A stretch of DNA of 64,000 nucleotides from Heliopora coerulea (taxonomy: Eukaryota; Cnidaria; Anthozoa; Scleralcyonacea; Helioporidae), in the NCBI GenBank assembly GCA_030142905.1, contig JASJOG010000108.1, forward strand, positions 449,001-513,000. Direction: 5' to 3'. Within the stretch, counting starts at the first letter, position 1. Each line of letters opens with the position of its first letter. This document shows, piece by piece, positions 39,434 through 52,888 of this stretch. Both the position numbers and the translations under genes were made by a program. A model generated the notes under the pieces. It was not told the origin of the DNA. It did no database searches and was given only the letters and a program-made list of their open reading frames with translations.

Positions 39434-40871
39434 TTAACGGTTGTAACGACGACTATTCCCATGCTGGAGGCATGAACGCACTGCATCGACAACTGTGCGA
39501 CAAATATCCATATCACTTTTGTAGTGATAATCCAGACCCACACGATTACCGCGAGAATCCCAAAGAACAGGCGCTTGTTTCGGGAAATTAAGTGGAAAAT
39601 CTAAACAATATCCACCATTCAAATTGAACTGAAGGTTGTGAGTAGTAGCATCTCGACTCATGTCCACTTGAATGGATGCACTATTCATGTACTGGACCAA
39701 CGACTGCAAAAGATTTACGCCTTCTTCACCTGAGTACCACTGCTCTTTCCTGGTTTCCGGATCTCGTACTTCAACACGGGATGGAAAATTTTCAATCAAA
39801 CTCGATAGTGAACGGATTTCATTTTCTTCTGACCGTGATGCGTACTTCGCACCAGCCTCGTCGATCGCCTTTGTAAGCGGATAGTAGAGTCTGAACGAGC
39901 TGTTGCCAGCTAATACATCTAAAATTATTGCACAGAGTATGTTATTTCAATAAATTCAACTCATATCATCCGAATTACCGAATAGCATAATTTATTTTTT
40001 AAATAATAACAGCTTAACAAAAGAATAAAATTTCATTCCAACGTAGATTTTCTGAGCATATTACAGTAGGCAACAGAATGCCTTCCGATGCGATGTCAGT
40101 TCGCAAAGTTATCCAAAGCTTCAGAGAAAACTTTGACCCATTCTCAGCATAAACTTCATAGTCAATCAATGCGACAGCTACAAAATTACCATGATTACTG
40201 TGGGTGCGTTACACATACTAGCCTAAGTCATAAAAAATTGTCATTTGAATCCTTCGTCCAAAAGCATTCCTACCTTCTTTACATAGTGATCCGTGATCTT
40301 GTTCACGATCTTTTCTCAAATAGTATTCTCCACTCAGTTCTTGTTGAGATAAGTCCACGAACAGTAGCACATGTTCAGTGGAACGAACAAACAGTTCATA
40401 AGCTGAAAAGAAAATTTATAAATGATTTTATATATATAATGCACACATTCATAAGTGTATATTCATCAAAACAACCTTGGGAACAATAAAAGGTCTTACG
40501 CCTATACTGGCTTGGCATCGACAATTTCAACTGACTCTAGTCACACGTCCTCATGTGACAGTCTTACCTTGGCTTCTCTCGTCATTGGAGCCAGAGAACC
40601 AGTAACCAAGTTTTAACATGGCGTGTTTGTTCCACATGATGTCTTCACATTTTCTGTTGTATTCGCTGTGTAACACACTTTTAACTGTGGAGTTCTTTTT
40701 AAATCCTTTGCCTGGACCAGTGACGAACTGAATCACGGGCTGTTTTAACGAATTTCGCCATAAGCCGAACAGACAGCCTCCGACAGAACTACCATTGCTT
40801 TGTTGTATGGCGTGAACAATTTGCCACAGTTCTCCTGCGTGTAGCAACACTTGTAAGTTAGATTGACTCAT
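39434..40871 (-). CDS. Catalytically dead JAB-fold protein B (3 exons)
   Basis: Exons 40568-40871, 40274-40402 and 39434-39918 join in phase to 305 residues. The exon positions and phases match those of protein A, so they are tandem paralogues. JAB framework: GGCLFGLWRNS and VIQFVTGPGKG. Ser29 replaces the catalytic Glu, and GYWFSGS replaces GEWHSHH. Exon 2 has the strand HVLLFVDLS. Exon 3 starts DVLAGNSSFRL and has the C-terminal domain with WYSGEEGVNLLQSL, MSRDATTHNLQF and CLDFPLNFPKQAP. A perfect ISRE-like site lies 75 bases upstream of the ATG. Confidence 0.7.
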
Positions 40872-40945
40872 GGCGACTACAGCTGACGACCAGCAAAAAG
40901 AAGCAAAGCCTTAGTCTAGCTCAAACAAAAATGGAAGTAGAATCC

Positions 40946-40955
40946 GAAAGTGAAA
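40946..40955. promoter_or_regulatory. ISRE/IRF-like site upstream of inactive JAB B
   Basis: GAAAGTGAAA, 75 bases before the ATG. The same ten bases occur upstream of E2-1 and, inverted, E2-5. Confidence 0.45.
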
Positions 40956-41450
40956 ATACTTTAAATTTTCATTCGCCACCGACGTAAACAAAGCAGAAAT
41001 TCCCGGTAAGATGCCACTTAAGTGCAGGACCAAAGGTCAAATGGATTCTTGGAAAACGATGAAAGTAAAATAATATGTCTTCCAGGAACAGGACAACAGC
41101 TAACAACAATATGCAATATAATGGTAATACATTATACAAATAAAAATACCCTTATTACTATATAATAGATTCATTGGTTAAATTAATTTCACAAATGCTT
41201 TTTTGCGTGACATTTAATACATTAGGATAGTAAATATAAAAAGTAATACCACAGAAGTGATCTACATTTTTTGCAGTGATATATTTATTTTATAGGAAAG
41301 ATAGGTCTTGCTAAGCGTGTAATATTATTGATCGTTAACGAAGACGAACAAAGCTGGTCAAATGCATTTAGTTAGCTAATTTGTCTCATACGATGTTAGT
41401 GTGAATTTAAATCAGCGTACTGTAGATCTCTCAGAGATCAGAGAGACTAT

Positions 41451-44400
41451 TTATACTTTGCTACGTAAGCTATCTTGCAAACGTGCAATCACAGTATCGA
41501 GGTTGGCTAGTTCTTGTTTGAATACGAATTCATCGGCGGATGATAACGACAAGGACACATCATCTGTGCTCTCTTCCTCAGGAGAGCCCCTCTGTTGTTG
41601 TACATTCTCGTTACCAGGACCTTCCGCTTTTTTCTTGCGGTAATCACTAGCAAATTCATCTCGAAGTGCCTCCTTACGATCATCAAAATTATCCCAGGTT
41701 TCAAGTTGATTCACACAGTTCCCTGGTGCCATTAGGCCAACACTGTGTAATGTAAATGGAGATCTGAGTAAACAGTATTCTTCCCAGACCGTTCAACCAG
41801 CACGGATGGTTTAACGGTTAAATGAGTAAAATGCAGAATGTCGTGTAGGCTGGGTAAGACGACGTGCAATACGGCCAAAAAATTGAAATTAGAAAAAAAA
41901 AAAAAAGCACGGAGCTGAAGCGTCAAGTTTCTACTCATCAAAATGCTTCCTTCCAGATGTCGAATCACCGTTGGGGATAAACATTACCGCAAAAATCACC
42001 AATTCGGTAGCAAAACAGCACATCAAACCAAAGACATAAAACTGAGTTAAGCAATTTAAAACTTGCCGGATATTTTGGACAGCAAAGAAGGTAAAGAGAA
42101 CTCCCTTTGAGTCTTCAACTAGACAACAATAACCCAGGATTAATTTTTAATGTGTTTACCGTCAAACATTTGAGAAATAATAATGAGATGAGCGCTGGGG
42201 ATGTATTCGACAGGCCCCTATCGCTTAAACTACGGCAACTCAGGCAAATATGTAGTGATGACGGCAGTTCTGTAGCAAAGAATCTTCAAATTCATTTTAC
42301 TTAATGGTATAAATAGTGCTTGTTTCTGCATAGCATAATAGCTTGTGAGATTTTCAAACTCATCGCAAACAGAGATAAAAACCTGAAGACTACCCTGCAC
42401 TTCAGCAGAAATAAGACAAGTTTAGAATTATTCGCGTTCAGGAAACATATCTAAGCAAATGCAAAGAAGGAATGCCAAAGCTGTCATCTTACTGATGCAG
42501 CAGAGGTAGAAATTTACCTTTGCTAGTTTACAAGTGATAAATTCTGTATCAGAAACAGAATGAAATTATATAAATTAAGTGATTAGAAAAACTTCGAAAA
42601 GCAAACAGCAAACTACTGGAAGAAGCTCACGACAAATACAGTTCCCGAGTGACGGTCATGTTAAGATAGAACGGCTGAAAAATTGTAGTTTTTCACAATG
42701 AGAAAAGGAGGAAACAGCCAAGTGAAACGGATCAAACAGAATTGCTGATGTTACTGACATCGCATTGAGTGCGTACTTAAATTTGAAGAAAAACGCATAA
42801 TCCTTCATTCCGCGTCGTAATCGATGGACTAAGTCAACACAACAGTTTCAATCATTTCTGAGTCTTAATCCTCCAAGCGTAATCTCATCTGGCTGCAAAG
42901 GGCTCATTGATGGAAATAAACACTCAACGCAACTGTTTCTGCAGTACCTGCTGCAACAATAAAACAATATAAACGCACCTTGACTTAGTTGCTCTTTGTT
43001 CTGTCTGCCACGAATCCACAAACGAAGGGGCTGTGGATACTTCACTGACGATGTCGTCCAGATGAAGATTTTGGACGTTCGTTAACACCCTGGTCAGGGA
43101 TTGCTGCAGCCCTCTAGAATAAAAGCAGGGAAAGTAAGTCACAATATCCAAGGCACTACAGCAAAAGTTTGGGAATAACTGAATATTTTAACTGAAATCA
43201 AAAAAATAAATTTCTCCGCCAAACAAGAAAGCAAACCTTCAGGTAGTTTGATGGGAATTTTGGGATGCATTTGTTTGTGCCAATTGTTGAATTCTTATTC
43301 CAGAATACGAATAAGAGATTAAACGGAATGATGAACAGTGGGAAAAGAACAGATATTACGAAACCGTAATGAGATTGACCGTGGTGACCTAGTTTCTAAC
43401 ATCCCACTACTCACACTCTACGTCTTTTATCTTGTGAAATAGGTGGCGTTGGCTTTTGAAAAGCTCAAGCAGGAAAACACTAACTCTCGAAACCAGGGTG
43501 TTATATCTTTTTTCTTTAAAATTAGGATTTCTTTCTGAACACGATTCCGACATTTTGGAAAACATTGCCGGTCGGTGAGCATTATCAGGTATTCAGCTGC
43601 CTTTTGCGGAATACTCAGAATCCTATTTCGTCTATTTCTAAACCGTAACAGATCCGGGAATAACACAATAACCCTTTTCTATCCATGTATTCTTATTTCC
43701 GAATGCTTCCTGAAAACGTGCTCTACGAGCTGCTGTAGGATTATACTTACTGGCACTAAATTTTAAACAAATCAATTTTTTTTTGTCAATAAAGGATCGA
43801 CGGTATAACATGTACACGTAGGGCAGAAAAATTCGAAATACTCAAATTCTATGAAATACTCGTCTGATGTAAGACAACAATCCTTACCTAGTTAATTCGG
43901 TTAAACGCTCGATCTCTGCATCACGTTGTTGTAAGGCAAGATTTAACAATTCAACTTCTTTATTTTTTGCACAGAGAGTAATTTGAAGTGACTCAAGTTG
44001 AAGTTTTGCCTGACTATCCACTAGATGATCAATACAGAAAGATCAAAACACTGTAAGTTACTTAAATTACCACCAGACAGTCGCAACATTTCACCGTTAT
44101 CGACATGAATCAACCAGGTTAGCAAATCCCAAAATGTCTCCAAGAAATACTACAAAACAACTCTTTGCAAACCATATAGTTGAAAAAGACGACGTGAATT
44201 CCTTCTAAACATTTTCAATTAATAATTATTCACCCAGGTGGTCAAAAGTGATCAAATAAAAGGAATGGGCAAAAAGCGTTAAATTAATTAGAGTCAAGAG
44301 ATTGTTATTCAACCCCTAAAATGCCGCATCCATCACAGAATATCAAACGGTTACATTTAACAACAGAGTAGAGCAGGTCACTAAAATCTATTTGTTCATG

Positions 44401-45482
44401 AAGTGTGGGGTAAAATACCTGCCATAACTTTGCTCTTTTGTCTTTTCAGTTGTTCAATTAACGTCTTCACTTTCTTTTCCTGTTGCAGAATGTTAAGAAG
44501 AGAAATAAACGTGCAGTCGGTAAAATGAATTATCCCGGCGTCGAAAACTTTCATTTCTAAAGATGAAATCTCTGAATCTTTTGTGGCGTTAAGTGAGGGT
44601 AGTCTGCGTATTGATGATCACGATAATAAATCACAGATTAATAGGTAATAATAGATTAATAAATAACAGGTTAATAGATAACAATAAATAAATCACAGGT
44701 TAATAGGCATAGCCAAGTACACACCTTCGCAATGTTGTCGCGATCATCTGATTTTTTTCCTCGCTTGAAAGTTACTCATGCATACTTACATCCAACAATC
44801 AAGGATTTTAACTGACATGTATGACAAAAAAATGGCTGATATAAATTCAGATACTTTTACTGCCCTGACAGTCATCTAAATGTGTCACAAGTCATGACAT
44901 CGAACAGTTTGGTCCAAAACATCAGTCTCCGGTACATTGACTCAGTTTTACAGAATCAGGACGTTGACACTCAGCTAAAATTCCGAGTTCAACAGAAGAA
45001 AACCTAGCTGGGAATCGATTTGTATGGTGTTTGATCAACTTTAACATGACAAAAATTTTTCTTTCATCGTATTAGTTTTGTTATCATAAGTTTTATTATA
45101 TCAATTTAAATACATTACGTGCAGTAGGGGATTAATGGCTTAACTAAAGAAATATCACGTTAACCTCCCGACATACTTAAAAAAAACGTGAATCAGCACA
45201 TGCCACAACATACCTTCTCAGCCAAAAGGTGTTGAAGACTTAATTTGTCTTTCTCGTAGTCGGCAAACGTCTGAAAAAATTTCCAATTAGTTCTTTACGT
45301 TTGTTTACAAAAAATATTGACACTGCATTAAAGGCCAAAACGTTGGCTCAAAAAGACTTAATTCTAACTAGACTTTACACATAGTTTTGACAGATGAGTG
45401 GTGGACATGATTTCGAAGAAAGCCAAAATACTATGACATATAAGCACATGTGAATGTCTACAGGGAGTACTAGTATACCAAG

Positions 45483-45538
<56 letters not shown>

Positions 45539-48500
45539 CCATAGGACGTTACGGCATTTACACTGACCGGTAACTGTTAAGTAGATAATTCTGAACGAGG
45601 AAAATCTCGAGTATCTAAGATTAAACCGGACCTGTTGCAAAAAATGCAACAATGGGCCATCCGGGAGTGTTCGAAACTTATATGAATACCTTTTCAACTT
45701 GTTCTTTTTCATGTCTTAGTTTTCCAACACTTTCCTTTTCCACGAGCAGTTGATGATGTAAGTTTTCGATCAGATCTTCGTTAGCATTATCTGAATAAAA
45801 AATTTGATAATTGAGCGCAGTTTGAATTTCATGTATCAAAAGGACAAGGAAATATTTCGATTCTGTTTCAAAGTCGTTGTCCATAGTTTGTCAAATAAAG
45901 TCAAAATGTCACCAAGCTCACTTTTGTTTTGTAATTTAGTTATCGAGTTTAGATCTTAGAGCATGTTTCTTGCTCTACTCCTTAATGTAGTGGGTTTGTA
46001 GTACATCATTCGTTATTTTAACATGTCTATTCTTTCAACGTACAGGTCCTGTCTTTTTCTGAAACTTGTCGACGTTGACTTTCCATCTCTCTTAGCCTTT
46101 GATTTGCAATTCGCAGTTTTCTTGACGAGAATAAGATAACACGGGAACGTTAAATACGATCAGATGTGGAAAAGGGCGAATAGTATAAAAGAGTACTGGA
46201 GTATAACCTAACACTCATTCTCACCTTCGTAAATCGCTGTTTTCGGATCTCAGTGGTTGTAAAGCTACTTCTGTATCTACGTCATGTTGTTTAGTGGTAC
46301 CACCACTAACTGGGGATGTTCCTGACCTCTGCGGTGAGAAGGACAACAAACGAAACTCGTTTTCAATTTCCATAAGTAGGCGTTCCACTTCCACGTCTTC
46401 TATTTTAAAAACAAAAGAAAATCCTTGATAATCACAACCCAACGTAAAGATAGGAGATAAAGCACCATGCTCCTTCATATTTAATAGAGTTCTTGGCAAA
46501 AGTGTAACATTCATCTACAAAAGTAGAGTGCTTCGTAGGCAGTTTTAACTGTTGACGTTTTTCAGTCAAGGTGTTGTACATACGACATTGAAATATAAGA
46601 ACTAACAATGCAAACCTGATGTTGCTAATACTGCTTTAAGTTCTCCCACTAGGTAGGTCAGTATCCTGAAATGATCGCTGTTTCTGCTCGGGGATTGGTG
46701 TTTGGAAACGCTGCCTGTTTTAGACTGATTGCACTTTTTCCCTCTCTGTTCTTCTTCAACGTCTAAAGAAAGACCTGTTGATCCTTTTTCATGTAATATA
46801 CTTGTGGTAGGAGGTGAATGATCCCCTTCGGCTTCAGTCGAGTTTAAAGGAGACGTTCCAGGAGTGCTTCCTTTAGTTTCTTGTGCTCTACACTGGCTCT
46901 GTTTTTCGAACTGTACCTTCCTCGTGGTAGTGTTTTTTTTCATTTCACCCTCCAGATTACCTTCGTTCTGGATATTTGAAGAAGTGGAGTCTGTAACTGT
47001 ACCAAAGCTTTCGTGTTCTTTAAGGTTATCAATGAACGGTTTCTCAGCATTGCTACGGAAATCCAGACTTTTCCTAACAGATCTAGTATCTAGACTGGAG
47101 CTGTTTTTATCGGCAATATGTTCTTGGCTTGTGTTCAATAGTTGATGGAGGGTACCCATTTCAAGCTGTGAGGGAGAAGCTTGTTCGGACTGACCAGTAT
47201 TCTGTTTCTAGTCAACGTAATATACATGTACATAAAATGTTAAATTTAGAGTAATAAAAGAGACAAAACTAAGAAAGAAAATAGAATTGCAGTAATTCGT
47301 TTACTTGTCACGTTTGCAGAGGTGCAGCAAAAGATCTCGCTGCTATGATATTCATGGAGCTAGGACAATGTGCTGCATTTTACACTACATCAGGTATCCT
47401 TAATGGACTGATACAGTAAACTGTAGGACCATCCAAGCCTACTTAAACTATCTCGTCTTATTCAACGCGTATTGTCCACTCTAATTACTGATTTTGTTGG
47501 TTCTTAGTGGCGTTATGATTACCTGCAAATTTTCATACTGTGCCTGCAGCAAATGAATTTGTTCTTCTAGAACTCTTTCTCTGTGTTGTAACTCCTGTTG
47601 CCGTTTTCTTTGATCAGTAGTGAGGAGAGGGGTTGAGGCAGCGACTCTTTCATTATATCGAGGTTTTGACTTTGATAACTGTGATTTACTTGGAGTGGCT
47701 GAAAAACAGAATAACCAGAGGACTGCTGAACTAATTTTGAGATTACCTTATCCAATACATCTCAAGTTGAAGTTTATTAATGAGATTATTTAAACGAAAT
47801 TTACAGCATTTCATCAAGTTTCACCACTAGCATAAGAAGACAGAGTAAATTCAAGAACAGAAACAATAAATGATGGCAGAAAAGCGAATCCCAGCTACTT
47901 TAAATTCACATGACAATCCAAAAGATGAAGCAATACAGTCTGTGATTTTTTTTCAGTTTTCTTAAAGAAATTGAGCAAAATTGATAAAAAAGACTACATA
48001 CACATTTTGCAATTTCCAAAACTTATTATACAGTAAAGACATTAGATTAGGATCTTGAGGACATTGAATTTATGCAACATCTTACTTTGAGTTGATACTG
48101 TTGGCACATGAATGGAAGTTCTTGATTTTCGTTTTGGCTTCTGGTCTCCTTTTTCCTTAATTGAAGCAGGTTTGGAACTTGGATCAAGTTTTTGTTTTTT
48201 ATTCCTTGACACAACTGACTGCCAATGTTTGCTGGTATGATGTAGAGACTTTTGGGTTTCTAAATTATAAAGTACAGTGTATTAAAATCTAGATGATGGC
48301 AAGCAGATTATCTGGTAAAAAGAGTTGATCACCAGTCTGAGCTGGGACAGAAAATTTCTTATCTGACAATTATTGCAGCTTACTATTATACAGTTTACTA
48401 ACTGTACTATTTTAGTAGCCAAGAATTGATTACCCAATTATTGCAAATCTTGAATGAGGTGCATGGTCAAGAAATTAAGCATGTGCACAATGACAGGAAA

Positions 48501-50651
48501 CTACCGTAAGTCTGTAACATTACTTAATCTGGGCTACAATCCTGTGAGCATACACATCTGTATAGTTACAATAATTGTGAATAGAGCCTAGCTGAGGGCT
48601 GGTTGTGGCAATCTAAAAACTAATTAGCTATACTAAGAAGATCTGACAACTTTGTATTCAGTTAAAAGACTGTACTTTTGATAAATGTCCACTAAGACTG
48701 CTCTCACATAAAGCAAGAAAAGAAACAGAACAGTTTGCTGGGAGCACAAATGTACATTAATTAATTCTACATACAAGTATACTGTTATGTGGGTTGATAT
48801 TCACTGTCTCAAGATATATATATATTAACTTAAGGGGCAGGGTTCATCCCCTAGATGAGTAAAATTATCTAACATTAGCCATAGTAAAATTATGTAGTGT
48901 GTCCTTGCCTCTTAATGGGTTAAATTAGTTTATTAAAAAAGAAACTTTTATCTATCAAAGAGAACAGGGATTAATTGATATGTCTAAATTGATGTTAAAC
49001 TGAATGCACAACATTTAGAATTTCAAACCTTTTTCACCATTAATTTCCAAGATGTTGGTCAAGAGCTTTGCACATTTGTCCAGCCCTTTACTGACACCAG
49101 CAACCTATAAAATAAGACAGAATGAAATACTGTAGGTTTTTCATTCACTTTTGATAAAATTGTTGACAGTTAGTTATTTTTTGAAGACTAAAATACAACA
49201 CTAAAATACACTCTGTAAATATGAACAAATTAATAGCACAAACTTACAGTATCCCAGGATGATAGCTACATTGTCAAAGTGTTAAATGGATAGATATATT
49301 ATTTAGGGGTACTGGATAAACTACCCCATGGCATAGCCAATTTCTTCAATGTCTGGTACTTAAGAAAATATACATTATTTTTCATTATAAATCAGGAATT
49401 TACATGCAGTTGTTACATCAAGATTGACATGTCAGATAGATTTCTTACATTATCCTCTGAGTCTGTAGAATAAAGAGAATAACATCCATCTAACATCAAT
49501 GTCTTTGATCCTCGCCTAACAGGTCTAAAATGTTGATATAAAACACATAGATTAAAAGGGGATCACTTTCATTGTACTAATGTTGAACTAGAGTGCCAGT
49601 ACTGCATGGTAATCTTAATGTATTTAAAATAAAATTAATCCTGCCAGTTGTAGTGACAAAATGATAATGAAACTACAGTTTATAGGCCTGATATCTCATG
49701 ATCCTGTAAGTAAGTGGTTCTCAAACTTTTCAAAAAATTTTACATGGCGGCCTCCTTACTATTTTTTTATGATTCGCGGTCTCCTTACAAAACTAAGGAC
49801 AATCAACATAATCAAAATGTTATTTGGTAAGCAATTATTTATTTCAAAAACAGCAAATCTCAGTCATCAATTTTACAGTACAGTTCAATGAGATGGGTGC
49901 ACCTGCTTGACTTTTAATAGTTCTTCTACGTTGGGCTGTGTTTTGGACAGTGCAACTCTCATGTCATGAGTCACATCCAATCTGTCTCGGGATTTTGTTT
50001 TGATGGCAAGTAGAGTTGAAAACGCAGTCTCACACGCATAGGTGGTTAGTTAAGCTAGTCTAAAGTTGGTCTGTAAACAAACACCTAAAGGAATGTTAGG
50101 CTAGTAAAATGTCCGAGTGAAAACGCACCCAATGTGTTCTAAATGCCCAAGAACCATAACTAAAATTTAAAAACTCAGCATCCTTGTCGCGGTCCCCTTA
50201 AAACTGTTTCACAGTCCCCTAGGGGACTGCGGACCCCAGTTTGAGAACCAATGCTGTAAGTGAAGGGTGGACTGAGCATCATAATTATGCTTTCAATTTT
50301 TTGTACCATTTTGCATTTTGTAGGCCCAAAATTTACCAGGAGGGGGCTCTTGAATGCTTGAAGGTGCCACTGTCAATCTTGTCCCTGGTTTTCAGAAAAG
50401 ATCTCATGACAGCAATAACTTGACATTTTCTAATTTCTGTTCTAAAAACTGTTCCTCTTAAGCCCAGCAGATTCATGATTTAAAAGCTATTGATCTGATA
50501 GCACTAGAGTATATTTTATAGTATATAAACAACAGTTGTCACCTGGAAGACTCTGGAGGCAATCCCCTTGACATAAGTGAGGACTTTGAGGGCTGTTTGG
50601 ACAGAAATAAAAAAAAAATGCCCAGTATAGTAATCTATCATTATAAAAATG

Positions 50652-50687
<36 letters not shown>

Positions 50688-51013
50688 TCTGTTGTGGCCT
50701 TACCTGGTGGGGTGTTGGGAGCCCTTAGCAGGCTGATACCTGTTCCACTGTCCTTAGCTGGGTGGTGTGTGAGTTGTAATAATAATGGTAATGATAATAA
50801 TGGAATACTAGCAATGTTCACCAAGTATTCATACTCAGTTCAACTGCTACAAGTCATTCTTATATTTAATATTGTTTAATATTAATTAGTAAACGCTAAA
50901 ATTGTCCATACATTTAACAATTATGCAGTTATGGCACTTAAATACAATTGAATTTTCAGGCACAAAATCAAAAGTTTTACCTTGCTTGCCAAACCTCGCT
51001 TAGTCTTCAACAT
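41451..51013 (-). CDS. CCDC14: CCDC14-like centrosomal coiled-coil protein (15 exons)
   Basis: Exons (descending): 50981-51013, 50543-50592, 49449-49524, 49029-49104, 48086-48259, 47523-47698, 46616-47207, 46225-46399, 46044-46120, 45690-45790, 45214-45270, 44419-44479, 43888-44020, 42979-43113, 41451-41742. All splice sites are GT-AG, the phases agree, and the sum is 735 residues. Recognition rests on remembered CCDC14 features: GYSLYSTDSED-like text (here CYSLYSTDSEDN), GLDKCAKLLTNIL, YLVGELKAVL, and ALQPLRSENSDLRRKLRIAN. Long coiled coils fill the C-terminal half. In vertebrates CCDC14 is a centriolar-satellite protein. It is unrelated in function to the flanking ubiquitin-like cluster. 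The exon structure is well supported; the family name less so. Confidence 0.65.
45487..45532. repeat. (TA)n microsatellite
   Basis: About 23 TA units in an intron of the CCDC14-like gene. Confidence 0.9.
49712..50253. mobile_element. Non-autonomous hAT element with 8-bp target duplication
   Basis: It begins aagtggttctcaaact and ends agtttgagaaccaatg, imperfect terminal inverted repeats. The perfect 8-base direct repeat ctgtaagt flanks it (49704-49711 and 50254-50261), the hallmark of hAT insertion. It contains the 3' end of a transposase frame (49885-50040, minus) and lies in an intron of the CCDC14-like gene. Confidence 0.8.
49885..50040 (-). pseudogene. hAT transposase fragment
   Basis: The minus-strand reading YACETAFSTLLAIKTKSRDR, then DVTHDMRVALSK, ends in TGA. 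It is the C-terminal dimerisation end of hAT/ZBED-type transposases. The rest of the gene is missing, so it cannot act. Confidence 0.6.
50651..50687. repeat. (AAT)n microsatellite
   Basis: About 12 trinucleotide units in the first intron of the CCDC14-like gene, transcribed strand minus. Confidence 0.9.
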
Positions 51014-51272
51014 TTATGAAATAGGTTTGCAGTCATCGTTATATTTCAATTTCGCAAGAACTTCGTGAAAGAATAGGGGGAAAAGCCAAATCTTCCGTCC
51101 AACCTTTTTAACAAAAAATTTCACATTTTCCCGCCAATTTGACAACCTTTTATTTCTGCTCAAAACCGCTGACCGAACAGTTATCTCTGGTGCCCAGGAC
51201 TACGGATATTCAGACCACTAAACGTAAACAAAGGAATTACAATCAATAAATCAGTCAATACAATTGAGTGAC
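51014..51272. promoter_or_regulatory. Bidirectional promoter of CCDC14-like and COA1
   Basis: The two start codons face away from each other only 259 bases apart (51013 minus, 51273 plus). This stretch must hold both promoters and 5' UTRs. Confidence 0.6.
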
Positions 51273-52888
51273 ATGAAATATGAAAGCTTAAGAAAGATTG
51301 CTATTTACGGAGCAGTAGCTTCTATCAGTGGATCATTCCTCCTGCACCACTTCACTCAAGGTAGCCAATGTACTTATTGTATTAGTAAAGAACTGGGTTT
51401 TTCTAGATTGTTATAATCATCATTGCCCATCATTATAATTATAGTTAATATAATCACTATCGTTATCATCATTAGTTTTATTATTGTTACATCATAATAC
51501 AGATGATCTCAATGATGTGTTCAAGTGATTATCCAATTCAAAATATATAAAGAATTGATAGTCATGTTGGACACTAAAGTACTTTTCAGATTTTTGATTT
51601 ACATGTAACTCAATGAGGGACAAGGGTGCACCTTAAAATTCTATTCTGGCTAACATCAAGCAATTTTGTTCAGCAGAGTGGGATTTTCATGGTGTTCATG
51701 AGTTAATTTAATTTTCAGTTAACTCCATTATAATTATAAGCAAGAAATACTCATATTCTTGTTTCTTTCTTGAATGTCAGCAAACCTTGCTGCTGGAGAT
51801 TATTATAGGCTCACTCTAGAAGCAGTTAAAGCTCATCAACAAGCAAATGATGTTTTAGGAAGACCTTTGAGATTTGCTTACATGAACCTTGCAAGGAAAG
51901 ACATTCGAATATCTGCTGATAAAGCACAGGTATTTGACAACACCTTACTCCAATTTGTAGAGTATTTTCCATGAACTTAATTCAGTAGGTATCAGCATAA
52001 TTATCAGCTTTTTGAAGAAAATTTAAAAATAATGGTTCCAGGCTGGACTGGTAATTCTTTTGTAGCTCTGGAGGTGTAATGCCCATGTGCAATGAAGTCC
52101 ACATTTTAACTGGAGTTTTGGTGATGTGGACAGTATCTTAGTTTAGACAGAACCCCTGAGTTGACTTAGAAATTAACATGAAAAAGTAAGACATGAAAAC
52201 CAAGACATTTACATTTACCACCCCATCTGATGTTGCAGGAAATAAATGAAATGTATTATGAAAAGAAAACCAGGTTTAATGGCACACCTGGAGTGAAGTT
52301 AATGCAGTCATGAAAATGTAGATTGCCATTATAGAGAAACATTCATGATACTAATGACTCTTTGCATTATGGAAACTAGTAAAATTACTGTCTTACTTTA
52401 GATTGTCGTACCTGTTAGAGGTTCAAAGAGAACAGGCAATGTTTATTCAACATCATACAAGATAAATGAAAGGTAAATTTTATGACAGAAACTTAACTTT
52501 GGTTTCTTTCAAGGCATGAGATTTCATTTCTGTTTGTTGTCAGGAAATAAACAGGAAAGGGGACCAGAAAAAAGCTTTTCCACCAAAAAATGAAAAATTT
52601 GTCAGAAAAACTTGAAACATGGCACCTACTTTTAAAAGTTGTAGGTTCTTTTCAGCCTTGTCACAGTACTCTCCAAATAAGTTTTGTTTGTTATTTGTGG
52701 TGACTCAGAAGTGAATTAAGTGGTGTTTTCAATGTATCAGTTTTCAATAATATTGTACTAAATGAAATTGAATGTGAAAGAATTCACACATGTATCATTT
52801 TTGTTGTAGGTGGTATCTTCAGAAAGTTGAAGTTGAAGTGAAGGAACATGAAGGACACAGAATAACTGTCATTTCTGATAAAATATAA
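51273..52888 (+). CDS. COA1: Cytochrome c oxidase assembly factor 1 homologue (4 exons)
   Basis: Exons 51273-51360, 51781-51929, 52402-52472 and 52810-52888 join with consistent phases. The protein has an N-terminal transmembrane segment (about residues 7-27, KIAIYGAVASISGSFLLHHF). It continues ANLAAGDYYRLTLEAVKAHQ, LGRPLRFAYMNL and VPVRGSKRTGNVY, and ends with WYLQKVEVEVKEHEG. This follows the COA1 (C7orf44) family: one inner-mitochondrial-membrane helix, a Y-Y-x-L-A/T-x-E helix, LG-P-L, a GS-x-G-x-xY strand and a W-L-x-V-x-E strand. COA1 helps assemble cytochrome c oxidase and complex I. It is an ordinary housekeeping gene here. Confidence 0.82.
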
